Shown: positions 26,808 to 35,914 of the stretch, piece by piece
How the letters are laid out: each line of letters opens with the position of its first letter
How positions within the stretch are numbered: position 1 is the first letter of the stretch
NCBI RefSeq assembly: GCF_024170405.1
Contig: NZ_JALJYC010000011.1
Location: 1 to 64,000 of the forward strand
Reading direction: 5' to 3'
Length of the DNA: 64,000 nt
Source of the DNA: Neisseria perflava
GTDB lineage: Bacteria > Pseudomonadota > Gammaproteobacteria > Burkholderiales > Neisseriaceae
Notes under the pieces: model-generated
The model's input: the letters and a program-made list of their open reading frames with translations, nothing else
Databases searched by the model: none
What the model was told of the DNA's origin: nothing
Made by a program: the position numbers and the translations under genes

Positions 26808-27374
26808 TTACTGATACATCTTACCGTTATGCGCCAACCACCCGTCGGCATGGCTGCCGTTGGGGTCATGGTGTGTCCAGTGAATCACTCCGCCCTGTTT
26901 TGACCACTCGTATTCGCCGTTGAAACCAACTCGATCGCCTTTTTTCAAGCCTTTGATTTTGTCTGCCAAATCAATATTATGCGCAACCAGCAGGGTTTGA
27001 CCGCTGGAAAGTTTCAGGATAAAGCGCTGATGGCGACTGCCTTTGTTGTCGTCGGGCAGGGTCTTTACCACCACGCCTTCACCTTGCACCTGTATGTCGC
27101 TGCGGTGCAGCTCATAGGCTTGCTGCAAAATTTGCTCGGTCTGGCCGTCGGCGGTGCTGTGCGCTTGCGGCGAAACGGTAGCGTTATCCGCTTCATCCGT
27201 TACGGCATGATGGCGTTTTTGGCGGCGGATTTGCCGGTTGCCGGTATCGGCCGTCTGCTCTGTTTCGGTTTGGGCGGCGGGATATTCGGTCTGCGCGCCC
27301 TGCCCCTGCTCCGGCTTAAATTGCTGGTAAGCAACGGCGGCAAGAGCAATCAGAATCAGCAGCCATTTTTTCAT
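26808..27374 (-). CDS. DUF3465-type exported protein
   Basis: A 188-aa protein with an N-terminal signal/anchor (MKKWLLILIALAAVAYQ), a low-complexity Gln/Thr/Ala-rich linker to about residue 75, and a C-terminal OB-like DUF3465 domain (VKTLPDDNKGSRHQRFILKLSSGQ ... WTHHDPNG..HADGWLAHNGKMY). Related single-domain proteins are small exported proteins of unknown role. Cell-envelope location is inferred from the anchor. Confidence 0.75.
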   Translation of the reverse strand: MKKWLLILIALAAVAYQQFKPEQGQGAQTEYPAAQTETEQTADTGNRQIRRQKRHHAVTDEADNATVSPQAHSTADGQTEQILQQAYELHRSDIQVQGEGVVVKTLPDDNKGSRHQRFILKLSSGQTLLVAHNIDLADKIKGLKKGDRVGFNGEYEWSKQGGVIHWTHHDPNGSHADGWLAHNGKMYQ

Positions 27375-27432
27375 GTTTCACGCTTTCTATTTGGTCATCT
27401 CAACGGCGGACATCTCTGCCCGCCCCGACGGT

Positions 27433-28248
27433 TTATTTCTTATATTTCATCTCGTATTTGATGTCCGACAGGATTTTTTTGAGGTTGTGTTGCAACACTT
27501 CTTCCACCAAATCAGGCGCTTGCTCATTGAGCGTTTGTTGCAACTGGTAGGTAAACAGTGCCATCTGCTTTTGCACCACCACGCGAATCATGCCGTTGAC
27601 GGCGTCGGTCAGATGCGGGCGCATGCGCTTAATTAGGCGTTCGGTCAGCTCCTGCTCCGACAGACAAAATACTTCTTTGCGGTTAACCGCCTGCGGGTTT
27701 AATACATTGATGTTGACGGTAATTTTTTCCGCAACCTCATCTTCCGGCGCACTTTGGCCGTCTGAAACATCATCGTTTTGGTTTTCAGACGGCATTTCAT
27801 CACCGGCTGCCTCTGCTTGCGCTTTGGGAAATTCAACGGTTTGATGTTTCGGATTCAGCCATACGGTACGCGTGGATTCGATGTATTTGTCGGACGCTTT
27901 CATTTGCAGGGCGCTCTGCGCGGCCAGCCAGTTTTCCTGCAAAATCACCATATTGTCGGTTTCAACTTCCTCACGGCCGCTTTGGGCGACTTCGGCATTG
28001 TGCTCCTGCTGCCATTTGAGCAGGTATTCCTGCAATACTTTGTCGCGGTTTTTATCGTCCAGACGGTGGGCTTCGCTGCGTTTGCTGCGGCCGGATACCG
28101 GCGCCGGCGCTGCGCCGGATTCGCGAATCAACGGAGCGTGGGTATAAGGGGCATTGAGCTGGCGGGTTTGGCGCAGTTTTTCCAAACGGCTTTCCCAATC
28201 TGAATGTTCGTCGGTTTGCGGAGCGGATTTGGGCTGTTGCGGGTTCAT
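27433..28248 (-). CDS. Hypothetical protein, Neisseria type
   Basis: A 271-aa hydrophilic protein with no signal peptide or membrane helix. The N-terminal two thirds are charged and low-complexity; the last about 90 residues form a predicted helical domain (SEQELTERLIKRMRPHLTDAVNGMIRVVVQKQMALFTYQLQQTL). An inverted DUS pair is translated in the middle (about 27760-27795). The start MNPQQPKSA is preferred because the earlier Met codons overlap the promoter side of the divergent 83-aa gene. I do not recognise a function. Confidence 0.65.
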   Translation of the reverse strand: MNPQQPKSAPQTDEHSDWESRLEKLRQTRQLNAPYTHAPLIRESGAAPAPVSGRSKRSEAHRLDDKNRDKVLQEYLLKWQQEHNAEVAQSGREEVETDNMVILQENWLAAQSALQMKASDKYIESTRTVWLNPKHQTVEFPKAQAEAAGDEMPSENQNDDVSDGQSAPEDEVAEKITVNINVLNPQAVNRKEVFCLSEQELTERLIKRMRPHLTDAVNGMIRVVVQKQMALFTYQLQQTLNEQAPDLVEEVLQHNLKKILSDIKYEMKYKK

Positions 28249-28338
28249 TTTTATCTCATTAGGACTAAGTACCAAGCGTGCTTGGTTTACTATAAAATAG
28301 CGGGATATTTTAACAGATTATCAAGGAGCGCACGCATT

Positions 28339-28590
28339 ATGAGCAGCATTGAACAACGCATCGAATATTTGGAAGAAGCCAATGAGGTTTTGCGTATGCA
28401 GAATCATGTTTTGTCCACCGCGCTCAAGGGGCTAATCCGCGCGCTGCCGTCTGAAACCGCCGAAGACGTAATCGAATCCATCCAGCTTGCCTTTGAAGAC
28501 GCGCTGGCCGAGCTGAATTACGAAGACAGTCCGCATACGGATTTGTTCCACGATGTGACCTACGCGTTTTTCCGTGAAAAAGAGCGCTGA
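28339..28590 (+). CDS. Small coiled-coil hypothetical protein
   Basis: An 83-aa acidic protein starting MSSIEQRIEYLEEANEVLRMQN, a heptad-like coiled coil (residues 3-35) reminiscent of SlyX-type proteins, followed by an acidic helical tail. A CAAGGAG ribosome-binding site lies about 10 bp before this ATG. Divergent from the 271-aa gene. Function unknown. Confidence 0.65.
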   Translation: MSSIEQRIEYLEEANEVLRMQNHVLSTALKGLIRALPSETAEDVIESIQLAFEDALAELNYEDSPHTDLFHDVTYAFFREKER

Positions 28591-28674
28591 TTGCTGACGG
28601 GTTGATGACAATATTGTGTAAATTTATGCTAAACTCTGCTTTTCTTTTCCACCGCTTCCCGTAAGGATTCAATC

Positions 28675-29481
28675 ATGAACATGAAAAAATGGATTGCCGC
28701 CGCCGTTACCTGCTCGGCGCTGGTTTTGGCTGCCTGCGGCGGTCAAAGCAAAGATGCCGCTTCAGCCTCCGCCCCTGCCGCTGACAGCGGCAAAGTGTAC
28801 CGCGTGGCGATGAATGCTGAGTTTGCGCCGTTTGAATCGCAAGATTCCGCCGGTAAAATCGAAGGCTTCGATATTGATTTGATGGATGCCATGGCCAAAG
28901 CCGGCAATTTCAAAGTCGAATACAAACACCAGCCGTGGGAAAGCCTGTTCCCCGCGCTGAACAACGGCGATGTAGATATCGTCATGTCGGGCGTGACCAT
29001 TACCGACGAGCGCAAGCAAACCATGGATTTCACCGATCCTTACTTTGAAATCACTCAAGTGGTTTTGGTACCGCAAGGCAAAAAAATTACCTCTTCCGCC
29101 GAGCTGAAAAACCGGAACAAAGTCGGCGTGGTTACCGGCTACACCGGCGATTTTTCCGTATCCAAACTGCTGGGTAACGACAGCGCGAAAATCGCCCGCT
29201 TTGAAACCAATCCGCTGGTAATTAAAGAATTGGAAAACGGCGGCTTGGATGCGGTGGTACTCGACAGCGCCGTGGTTGCCAACTACGTGAAAAACAACCC
29301 GACCAAAGGCTTGGATTTCCTGACCCTGCCGGACTTTGACATTGAAAACTACGGTATCGCCGTGCGCAAAGGCGACGAAGCCACCGTGAAAATGCTGAAC
29401 GACGCGCTGAAAAAAGTACGCGAAAGCGGCGAATACGACAAAATCTACGCCAAATATTTTGCCGAAGAGTCTAAAAAATAA
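28675..29481 (+). CDS. Amino-acid ABC transporter substrate-binding lipoprotein
   Basis: The 268-aa protein has a lipoprotein signal (ALVLAAC; Cys at about 23) and a complete SBP_bac_3 domain: YRVAMNAEFAPFES, GFDIDLMDAMA, WESLFPALNNGDVDIVMSGVTIT, and a C-terminal YDKIYAKYF. It would capture a polar amino acid in the periplasm. No permease or ATPase gene is adjacent; it is flanked by a DUS terminator, so it works with components encoded elsewhere. Substrate not determinable from sequence. Confidence 0.9.
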   Translation: MNMKKWIAAAVTCSALVLAACGGQSKDAASASAPAADSGKVYRVAMNAEFAPFESQDSAGKIEGFDIDLMDAMAKAGNFKVEYKHQPWESLFPALNNGDVDIVMSGVTITDERKQTMDFTDPYFEITQVVLVPQGKKITSSAELKNRNKVGVVTGYTGDFSVSKLLGNDSAKIARFETNPLVIKELENGGLDAVVLDSAVVANYVKNNPTKGLDFLTLPDFDIENYGIAVRKGDEATVKMLNDALKKVRESGEYDKIYAKYFAEESKK

Positions 29482-29508
29482 TTCTCGCAACTGCTTATCC
29501 GCATAAAA

Positions 29509-29546
29509 AGGCCGTCTGAAACCCTAAATCGTTTCAGACGGCCTTT
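29509..29546. terminator. Inverted DUS pair between convergent genes
   Basis: Arms AAGGCCGTCTGAAAC with short loop, followed by CCTTTTC, between the binding-protein gene and the PhoH gene. Confidence 0.78.
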
Positions 29547-29575
29547 TCTTTCGCCTTGTTCCACAGCGCCTGCCA

Positions 29576-30991
29576 CTACAACACCGCCACCGCATAATCC
29601 GACAGCCGCGAGCGTTCGCCCTGCACCAGCGTGATGTGGCCGTAGTGCGGCCAGCCTTTGAAACGATCCACCACATAGCTCAGGCCGCTGCTGCCCTCGG
29701 TCAGATACGGCGTGTCAATCTGCGCCAGATTGCCCAGGCAGACGACTTTCGTGCCTTTACCCGCGCGGGTAATCAGGGTTTTCATCTGCTTGGGCGTGAG
29801 GTTTTGCGCTTCGTCGATGATGACGAATTTGTTTTGAAACGTCCGTCCGCGCATAAAATTCAGCGAACGGATTTTAATGCGGGAGCGTATCAGGTCGGAA
29901 GTGGCTTTTTTCGCCCATGCGCTGAATTCGCCGCCCTCGTTTTGCTGGGTCAGTACCTCCAGATTATCTTCCAACGCCCCCATCCACGGGTTCATTTTTT
30001 CTTCTTCCGTACCCGGCAGAAAACCGATGTCCTCGCCGACGGGTACGGTCACGCGGGTCATGATGATTTCGTTGTAGCGCTTTTCGTCAAACGTCTGCAT
30101 CAGCGCGGCGGCCAACGTCAGCAGGGTTTTACCCGTTCCCGCCTGACCCAAAATCGTGACCAAATCAATATCGGGATTCATCAAAAGATTCAAGGCGAAA
30201 TTTTGCTCGCCGTTGCGGGCGGCAATGCCGAACACATTGTTTCTGCCGCTGTAATCCTTAAGGGTTTCCAGCACCACGCTGCGCTCTTCCACCGCCACCA
30301 CCCGCGCATTCAGGCAGGATTCGCCGTTATCGTCCGACAGCAGCTCGTTGTGGTAAAAGTTTTGCTCCGTGCCGCCCTCAATGCGGTAGCACACCCGCCC
30401 GCGTTCCTGCCAAGAATGCAGCCGGATACCTTCCTGCGTCCAAAATCCCGGCGGCAGGCGGCGGCTGCCGCTGTACAGAATATCGCTGTCTTCCAATACT
30501 TTATCATTGATATAGTCTTCCGCATGCAAGCCCAAAGCGCGGGCTTTAATGCGGATATTGATGTCTTTGGATACCAGCGCCACATAATCATAGCCGCCGC
30601 CGATACGGTGCGCCAGCGCGGTCACCACCGCCAAAATCTGATTGTCGCCGCTGCCGGCTGCCAAGCCTTCGGGCAATTCGGCCGCCGCCCGTTCGATTTG
30701 TAAAAACAGCTTGCCGCGCGGCTCGGTGTGTTCCGGCAGGCGCAGGCTGATGCCCTTGCCCAGGCCGTCCGGCTCGGCATTCAACAATTCATCCAGATAA
30801 CGGCTGGCCTGCCGCGCATTGCGGGCTACGTCGGACAAGCCTTTTTTGTGGTTATCCATTTCCTCCAGCGTTACCATCGGGATAAAAATATCGTGTTCCT
30901 GAAAGCGGAACAAACAGGACGGGTCGTGCAGCAGCACATTGGTATCGAGGACAAACAATTTGCGGCCGCCGCCGCTCAGTTTGGGAGACAT
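29576..30991 (-). CDS. PIN-PhoH family ATPase/RNase (PhoH2-like)
   Basis: A 471-aa two-domain protein. The N-terminal PIN ribonuclease domain (KLFVLDTNVLLHDP, acidic residues; LVSKDINIRIKARALG) occupies about residues 10-150. The C-terminal PhoH ATPase domain has Walker A GQAGTGKTLL and Walker B FVIIDEAQN. PhoH2-type proteins are RNA-unwinding ribonucleases. The start MSPKLSGG has AAAGGAAAG upstream and replaces a longer unconserved N-terminus. No antitoxin partner is visible next to it. Confidence 0.88.
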   Translation of the reverse strand: MSPKLSGGGRKLFVLDTNVLLHDPSCLFRFQEHDIFIPMVTLEEMDNHKKGLSDVARNARQASRYLDELLNAEPDGLGKGISLRLPEHTEPRGKLFLQIERAAAELPEGLAAGSGDNQILAVVTALAHRIGGGYDYVALVSKDINIRIKARALGLHAEDYINDKVLEDSDILYSGSRRLPPGFWTQEGIRLHSWQERGRVCYRIEGGTEQNFYHNELLSDDNGESCLNARVVAVEERSVVLETLKDYSGRNNVFGIAARNGEQNFALNLLMNPDIDLVTILGQAGTGKTLLTLAAALMQTFDEKRYNEIIMTRVTVPVGEDIGFLPGTEEEKMNPWMGALEDNLEVLTQQNEGGEFSAWAKKATSDLIRSRIKIRSLNFMRGRTFQNKFVIIDEAQNLTPKQMKTLITRAGKGTKVVCLGNLAQIDTPYLTEGSSGLSYVVDRFKGWPHYGHITLVQGERSRLSDYAVAVL

Positions 30992-31060
30992 GGCTTTCCT
31001 TTGCGCGTGAATCACCGTTTCAGTGTGGCAAAGGTGTGTTACAACAGCATGAAAAAAATC

Positions 31061-31096
31061 AGGCCGTCTGAAAATCAATAGATTTTCAGACGGCCT
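31061..31096 (-). terminator. Inverted DUS pair after the GH32 gene
   Basis: Arms AGGCCGTCTGAAAATC with a short loop between the PhoH start and the GH32 stop; it would terminate the GH32 transcript. Confidence 0.7.
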
Positions 31097-31117
31097 GTCG
31101 CATTTTCAAGCAGGCTG

Positions 31118-32438
31118 TTATGCCTTAAGCGCTACCTGCTCTCCACCGATATTTCCCGCCAACGCAAAGCCATAATTCTGCGGATACACCTGATAGGTTA
31201 AGGCATAACGCCCGCCGTTAATCAAAATCTCCAATACCTGATAATCCAGCAATATATCAACGGTTTCCACCACGCAGTCTATCAGCGTTTCGCAAGGAAA
31301 ATCCGCATGAAAGCCGTTGCCGCCGAACGCGCCGCGTGTAACTTTCAGACGGCCTTGGCGGTAATCCAGCGTAAAACTGCCTTGCCCGTCACGAAACAGC
31401 TCTACGCTAAAATTGCCGTCGGCGTGTAATTGCAGATACACATTTTGCGGTAACTCGCCTTGCTGCGGCAGGGGTTGGCGTTCACCCAAATAGGTTTGAA
31501 ACGCGGCCGGATAACGCTGCACCAAATGATTATCTTCCAAAGACAATTCACGCGGCACAGCCATCACGCCGCGATATTCGCCGCACGGCGTTTCCTGCGC
31601 ATACGCCCAGTTGCTCAACCACGCGCCGGTAGTAGGCGGCTCGACACCGTACCAGCTTTGCGCGGCGTAATAATCCTTGCCGTAGTCTATCAGGCCGTAA
31701 TCCTGCTCGGGCGTAAAGGTTTCGCCGTCGAAACTGCCGACAAAATACACCGACTCGCTGTCTATGCGTTTTTCGGTATGAATCATGCTCGCCAGCAACA
31801 GCCACTTGCCGTCAACTTGCAGCAATTCCGGGCATTCCCAAATATGCGGATAAGCAAATTTATAACGAAATTCGCCGCATTTCTGCCAATCCAGCAGGTT
31901 TTGCGAGCGGTAAAATTCCACCCTGTCGCCTGCCGAACAAGTCATCATCCACGTTTTACCCGCTTCAAAATAAAACACTTTCGGATCGCGGAAATCACGG
32001 CGGCCGCCGCTCGGAATAATCGGATTACCCGCATATTTGCGGTAGCTGCCGTCGGTCTGAACCGCCGCTATGCTTTGCATTTCTTCAGGCTGTCCGGCTG
32101 CGTTTTCATTCAAATGATTGGTGTAAAACAACAGACTGCGCTGTTCAGACGGCATTTCGTCGGCAAACAATCCGCTCAGATTATCCTTATCCGTGATTGC
32201 GCTGCCCGAATAAATATAACCGAGCGCATCCGGCTCAAGCGCCACGGGCAATTCCTGCCAACGGATTAAATCCTGCGACACCGAGTGTCCCCAATGCATA
32301 GACCCCCCATTCGGTCGTGTGCGGGTAATACTGGTAAAACTTCTGATAACCGTCGGCATTGCGGTGCAGACCGTTGGGATCGTTAATCCAGCCTTTGGCG
32401 GCGTGAAAATGCAGCAAATAACGGTTGCTTGTCATCAT
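31118..32438 (-). pseudogene. GH32 sucrose hydrolase / beta-fructosidase, frameshifted
   Basis: The N-terminal frame (ATG 32438 or 32435, AAGGA upstream) encodes SNRYLLHFHAAKGWINDPNG, the GH32 signature with its nucleophilic Asp, and runs to TEWG. The rest continues in another frame from SMHWGHSVSQDLIRW, with FRDPKVF (transition-state Asp) and WECPELL (acid/base Glu) and a C-terminal beta-sandwich. The break is at a G6 run in the coding strand (32303-32308): five G restores TEWGSMHWGHS, close to the usual family sequence. So it is a single +1 frameshift; the total length of about 440 aa is normal. It may be a pseudogene, a reversible switch, or an assembly error. Confidence 0.85.
32303..32308 (-). 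repeat. G6 homopolymer (coding strand) at the GH32 frameshift
   Basis: Six C on the plus strand. Removing one joins the two GH32 frames exactly. Six is short for efficient slippage. Confidence 0.8.
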
Positions 32439-32456
32439 TGAATTCCTTATCAAAAA

Positions 32457-32503
32457 AGGCCGTCTGAAAAATAACGCTTATTCATTATTTTTTCAGACGG
32501 CCT
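32457..32503. repeat. Inverted DUS pair upstream of the GH32 gene
   Basis: AGGCCGTCTGAAAAATAA and complement; it lies between the GH32 start and the MITE-like element and is not positioned as a terminator of an obvious gene. Confidence 0.7.
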
Positions 32504-32512
32504 TACTTACTT

Positions 32513-32656
32513 AACGTGAGTTCGGGATAAGCATATAAATTTCAGAAACATGTTCCTTCCGGCAGACAGAAAATCTGACGATTTTCTGTCTGCCGGAATG
32601 TCGCATATTTTTGAAAACAATAAAAATATTTAAAATGCTTATCCCAAGCTCACGTT
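32513..32656. mobile_element. 144-bp MITE-like element with ACTT duplication
   Basis: The ends are inverted repeats (AACGTGAGyTyGGGATAAGC), flanked by ACTT at 32509-32512 and 32657-32660. The centre holds a perfect 19-bp stem with loop TGAC (32557-32598; the arm begins TTCCGGCAGACAG). No coding capacity. A 4-bp duplication resembles IS5-family transposition (inference). The element ends 10 bp before the serS stop, so its hairpin could serve as the serS terminator. Confidence 0.7.
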
Positions 32657-32666
32657 ACTTAAAATC

Positions 32667-33962
32667 TTACTTCACTTCCAGCTTAGTCACGCCGCCCATA
32701 TACGGTTGCAGCGCAGCCGGAATATTAATGCTGCCATCGGCATTTTGGTGGTTTTCCAACACCGCCACCAGCGTGCGGCCGACCGCCAGACCGGAGCCGT
32801 TGAGCGTGTGCACCAAGCGGTTTTTACCGTTTTCGTCTTTGAAACGCGCCTTCATGCGGCGGGCTTGGAAGTCTTCACAGTTGGAGCAGCTGGAAATCTC
32901 GCGGTAAGTATTTTGCGCCGGCACCCACACTTCCAAATCGTAGGTTTTCGCCGCACCAAAACCCATATCGCCGGTACACAGCGTAATCACACGGTAGGGC
33001 AGTTCCAAAGCTTTCAAGATATTTTCGGCATGGCCGACCATCTCTTCCAGCGCGTCGTAAGATTGGTCGGGATGGGCAATCTGCACCATTTCCACTTTGT
33101 CAAACTGGTGCTGGCGGATAAGGCCGCGCACATCCTTACCATACGCACCCGCTTCGGAACGGAAACACGGCGAATGCGCGGTCAGTTTCAAGGGCAGCGC
33201 GGATTCCGGCACAATACTGTCGGCTACGGTATTGGTCAGGGTCACTTCCGCCGTCGGAATCAGATATTGCGTTTTCTTGCTCTCATCGCCGCCACGGGTA
33301 ACATGGAACAAATCTTCGGCAAATTTCGGCAGCTGGCCGGTACCCAAAAGCGCGGTATCATCCACGATATAAGGCGTGTAATGCTCGGTATAGCCGTGTT
33401 TCAGCGTATGCGTGTCCAGCATAAACTGCGCCAGTGCACGGTGTAAGCGGGCAATTTGACCGCGCAGAACAGTAAAACGCGCGCCCGACAGCTTCGCTCC
33501 GCCTTCAAAATCCAAGCCCAGCGGCTCGCCCAAATCCACATGGTCTTTGATTTCAAAATCAAATTCGCGCGGCGTACCGACTTTGCGCACTTCCACGTTT
33601 TCCGTTTCATCCGCCCCCTGCGGCACGCTCTCGTGCGGCAGGTTCGGAATGGTCAGCAGCCAAGCGTCCAGCTCTGCCTGAACCGCTTCCAAATCGGCCG
33701 CAGCCTGTTCCAAATCGGTTTTGATTTGCGCCACCTGATCCATCGCGGCCTGCGCCTCATCGTGTTTGCCCTGCCCTTTCAAAGCACCGATCTGCTTGGA
33801 AATACTATTACGCGCCGCCTGCAATTCTTCGGTTTTCACCTGCACGGCCTTACGCTGCTCTTCCAGCGCATTGAAACGCGCGGTATCAAAATCATAGCCG
33901 CGCTGCGCCAAACGCTCGGCCACGGCAGCGGTGTTGCTGCGGAGTAATTGGATGTCTAACAT
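32667..33962 (-). CDS. serS: Serine--tRNA ligase
   Basis: Class II synthetase charging tRNA-Ser. The 431-aa protein has the N-terminal coiled-coil arm (about residues 30-105) that grips the tRNA, motif 2 CFRSEAGAYGKDVRGLIRQHQFDKVEMV and motif 3 GSGLAVGRTLVAVLENHQ. The start MLDIQLLRSN is canonical. Monocistronic. Confidence 0.97.
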   Translation of the reverse strand: MLDIQLLRSNTAAVAERLAQRGYDFDTARFNALEEQRKAVQVKTEELQAARNSISKQIGALKGQGKHDEAQAAMDQVAQIKTDLEQAAADLEAVQAELDAWLLTIPNLPHESVPQGADETENVEVRKVGTPREFDFEIKDHVDLGEPLGLDFEGGAKLSGARFTVLRGQIARLHRALAQFMLDTHTLKHGYTEHYTPYIVDDTALLGTGQLPKFAEDLFHVTRGGDESKKTQYLIPTAEVTLTNTVADSIVPESALPLKLTAHSPCFRSEAGAYGKDVRGLIRQHQFDKVEMVQIAHPDQSYDALEEMVGHAENILKALELPYRVITLCTGDMGFGAAKTYDLEVWVPAQNTYREISSCSNCEDFQARRMKARFKDENGKNRLVHTLNGSGLAVGRTLVAVLENHQNADGSINIPAALQPYMGGVTKLEVK

Positions 33963-34123
33963 TTTAAACTCTCAATATAAAGGGATGACATGGCGACATT
34001 GTAAACCAAATTGCAGGGAATTTCATTGCAGGCCGTCTGAAAGTTTGACGTATGGAAACAAACAAAATAATGCTATTGATAGAGCTGCATTGATGGGAGA
34101 AAAAAGAGGAAAAGTAGGAATAG

Positions 34124-34156
34124 AAAAAGGCTTCCGAAAAATCGGAAGCCTTTTTT
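34124..34156 (-). terminator. Intrinsic terminator of the tRNA pair
   Basis: AAAAAGGCTTCCGA and complement form a stem; on the minus strand a run of T follows. It lies just downstream of tRNA-Glu and is not DUS-based, unlike most terminators here. Confidence 0.75.
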
Positions 34157-34162
34157 AAAATC

Positions 34163-34237
34163 TGGCACGCCCACGGGGAATCGAACCCCGGTTACCGCCG
34201 TGAAAGGGCGATGTCCTAACCGCTAGACGATGGGCGC
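34163..34237 (-). tRNA. tRNA-Glu (UUC)
   Basis: 75 nt including encoded CCA. Anticodon loop CTTTCAC in a GGCGG stem gives UUC; T-loop TTCGAAT. The first acceptor pair would be a G-U wobble. Same strand as and 16 bp downstream of tRNA-Arg. Confidence 0.93.
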
Positions 34238-34253
34238 GGATACTTGATTTTAG

Positions 34254-34330
34254 TGGCGCACCCGGAGCGATTCGAACGCCCGACCCTCTGGTTCGTAGCC
34301 AGATACTCTATCCAACTGAGCTACGGGTGC
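34254..34330 (-). tRNA. tRNA-Arg (ACG)
   Basis: 77 nt with encoded CCA, acceptor GCACCCG/CGGGTGC, anticodon loop CTACGAA giving ACG (read as ICG after TadA editing). Probably first in a tRNA-Arg/tRNA-Glu transcript. The 126 bp upstream to dgt hold no gene. Confidence 0.95.
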
Positions 34331-34456
34331 ATCCTTATCACTTTGCTTTCGCGCCGTGAATCAAGAAGACCGAATAATATAGAAACTCTGAAATGCTGTC
34401 CAGCATTTTTTATCCGGTTTTTCAAAAAATTTGATAGCTGCTTGATTTATAAAATC

Positions 34457-35821
34457 TTAAAATCCGCGCAACATGCCCATACCCGACAAATCATGTGCGG
34501 CCTTGGCGGCAGTATTGTCGGTCATGCCGCCGATAAAGTCCAAAATCTTCATATATGCCTGATACAGGGTGTCTTCGGGATGTATCGGGTCTTCGTGTTT
34601 CAGCAAATCCAATGCAAGAGACTGGCGGATACTGACCTTACCTTCAGCAATCAGCGCATACGCGGACGGCACCAGTAAATCCAGCAGCGAACCCAAACAC
34701 GGGAAAGTGGCGATTTCGGTAATCAGCTTGGTATGGTGGCGGAAAATACGCGTCCGCGCCATTTCTTTGGCTTTTTCCAGCGTATTTTGTACGGCGGGAC
34801 TGCACAAGGCCAGCAGGTCTTTGCCTTGAAAACTGCCGGCCAGCAAATCGGATTGATGCAGCATAAAGGTTTGCGCCACATCGTCCACCGCCCTGCCGAT
34901 GGCGATGCCGCGCAGCATGGCGCAGCGTTGGCGGCTGGATTGGGCGTGCCACGTGCTTTCGGCAAAGGTCAGCTCGCACAAAATGCTCTCTACTTCGGTA
35001 TCACTGAGCAATTCCAGCTCCACCGCGTCTTCCAAATCCAAGAGCGCGTAGCAGATGTCATCGGCTGCCTCCATCAGGTAAGACAAGGGGTGGCGTGCCC
35101 ACCAGTCCGCGCCTTTTTCTACCAAACCCAATTCCTGCGCCACGCGGCGGATAAAAGGCAACTCGGTTTGATAGATATTGAATTTGTGCATGCCGTTGGG
35201 GTGCAGCGTGGTCCACGGGTATTTCAGCAATGCACCGATGGTGGCGGCGGTCAGGCGCATACCGCCCCGATTGCGGTACATCTCCAGACTAGCCAATACG
35301 CGCAGACTGTGGGCATTGCCTTCATAGGTTTGCACATCGTTGCGCTCGGCTTCGCTCAAGCCGCTCAGGTATTTGGCGTTAGCTTCATCGCGAAACCACG
35401 CCCGCAGCGCGTCTTCACCGGTGTGACCGAAGGGCGGATTGCCCAAATCGTGCGCCAGACACGCCACTTGCACCACCGCGCCGATGTCGCTGGGCGTATT
35501 TTCAGACGGCAAAAAACCGCCGGCCTGCAACATCACGCCGACGCGGTTGCCCAAGCTGCGGCCAACGCTGGCCACTTCCACGCTGTGGGTCAGGCGGTTG
35601 TGGGTCATATCGTGTTCGGCCAGCGGGTGTACCTGCGTTTTGCGCCCAAGCCGTCTGAATGAGCCGGAAAATACCACGCGGTCGTAGTCGATATGAAAAT
35701 CCGTACGCAAAGCGTCCGCGCCTTCTTGGGTGGACGGGGTCACGGTGGGGACAATTTCGCCGTCTTTGACGCGGAAGCGGCGGGTAGAAAGCAGGTTTTG
35801 CCAATTCATGCGGGCAGTCAT
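34457..35821 (-). CDS. dgt: dGTPase-like HD-domain triphosphohydrolase
   Basis: A 454-aa HD-domain protein of the dGTP triphosphohydrolase family. Metal ligands are visible in RLTHSVEVA (His), CLAHDLGNPPFGHTGE (His-Asp of the HD) and further C-terminal residues. Family members hydrolyse dNTPs to nucleoside and triphosphate. GGAG lies 5 bp before ATG 35821; Met5 is an alternative. A DUS is encoded in PPSENTP near residue 105. Confidence 0.88.
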   Translation of the reverse strand: MTARMNWQNLLSTRRFRVKDGEIVPTVTPSTQEGADALRTDFHIDYDRVVFSGSFRRLGRKTQVHPLAEHDMTHNRLTHSVEVASVGRSLGNRVGVMLQAGGFLPSENTPSDIGAVVQVACLAHDLGNPPFGHTGEDALRAWFRDEANAKYLSGLSEAERNDVQTYEGNAHSLRVLASLEMYRNRGGMRLTAATIGALLKYPWTTLHPNGMHKFNIYQTELPFIRRVAQELGLVEKGADWWARHPLSYLMEAADDICYALLDLEDAVELELLSDTEVESILCELTFAESTWHAQSSRQRCAMLRGIAIGRAVDDVAQTFMLHQSDLLAGSFQGKDLLALCSPAVQNTLEKAKEMARTRIFRHHTKLITEIATFPCLGSLLDLLVPSAYALIAEGKVSIRQSLALDLLKHEDPIHPEDTLYQAYMKILDFIGGMTDNTAAKAAHDLSGMGMLRGF

Positions 35822-35914
35822 AATTACTCCTTATGCAGACAAAAGGCCGTCTGAAAATTTTTGTTTTTGATGTTTGCTGCTTGGTGGATATGAAATCATA
35901 TCAGGTGGCTGAAC

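Noticed and set aside
28675..29481. Full ABC importer operon
   Set aside because: Only the binding lipoprotein is present; a DUS terminator follows and the next gene is convergent.
29636..30703. 355-codon open frame antisense to the PhoH gene
   Set aside because: Same mirror-frame effect; the PIN-PhoH protein on the other strand has all expected motifs.
29576..30991. PIN domain as the toxin of a toxin-antitoxin pair
   Set aside because: The PIN domain is fused to PhoH and no small antitoxin gene precedes it; the next gene upstream is in a separate transcript.
33931..34158. 75-codon open frame between serS and tRNA-Glu
   Set aside because: It runs through the serS start region and the tRNA terminator, with a low-complexity sequence.
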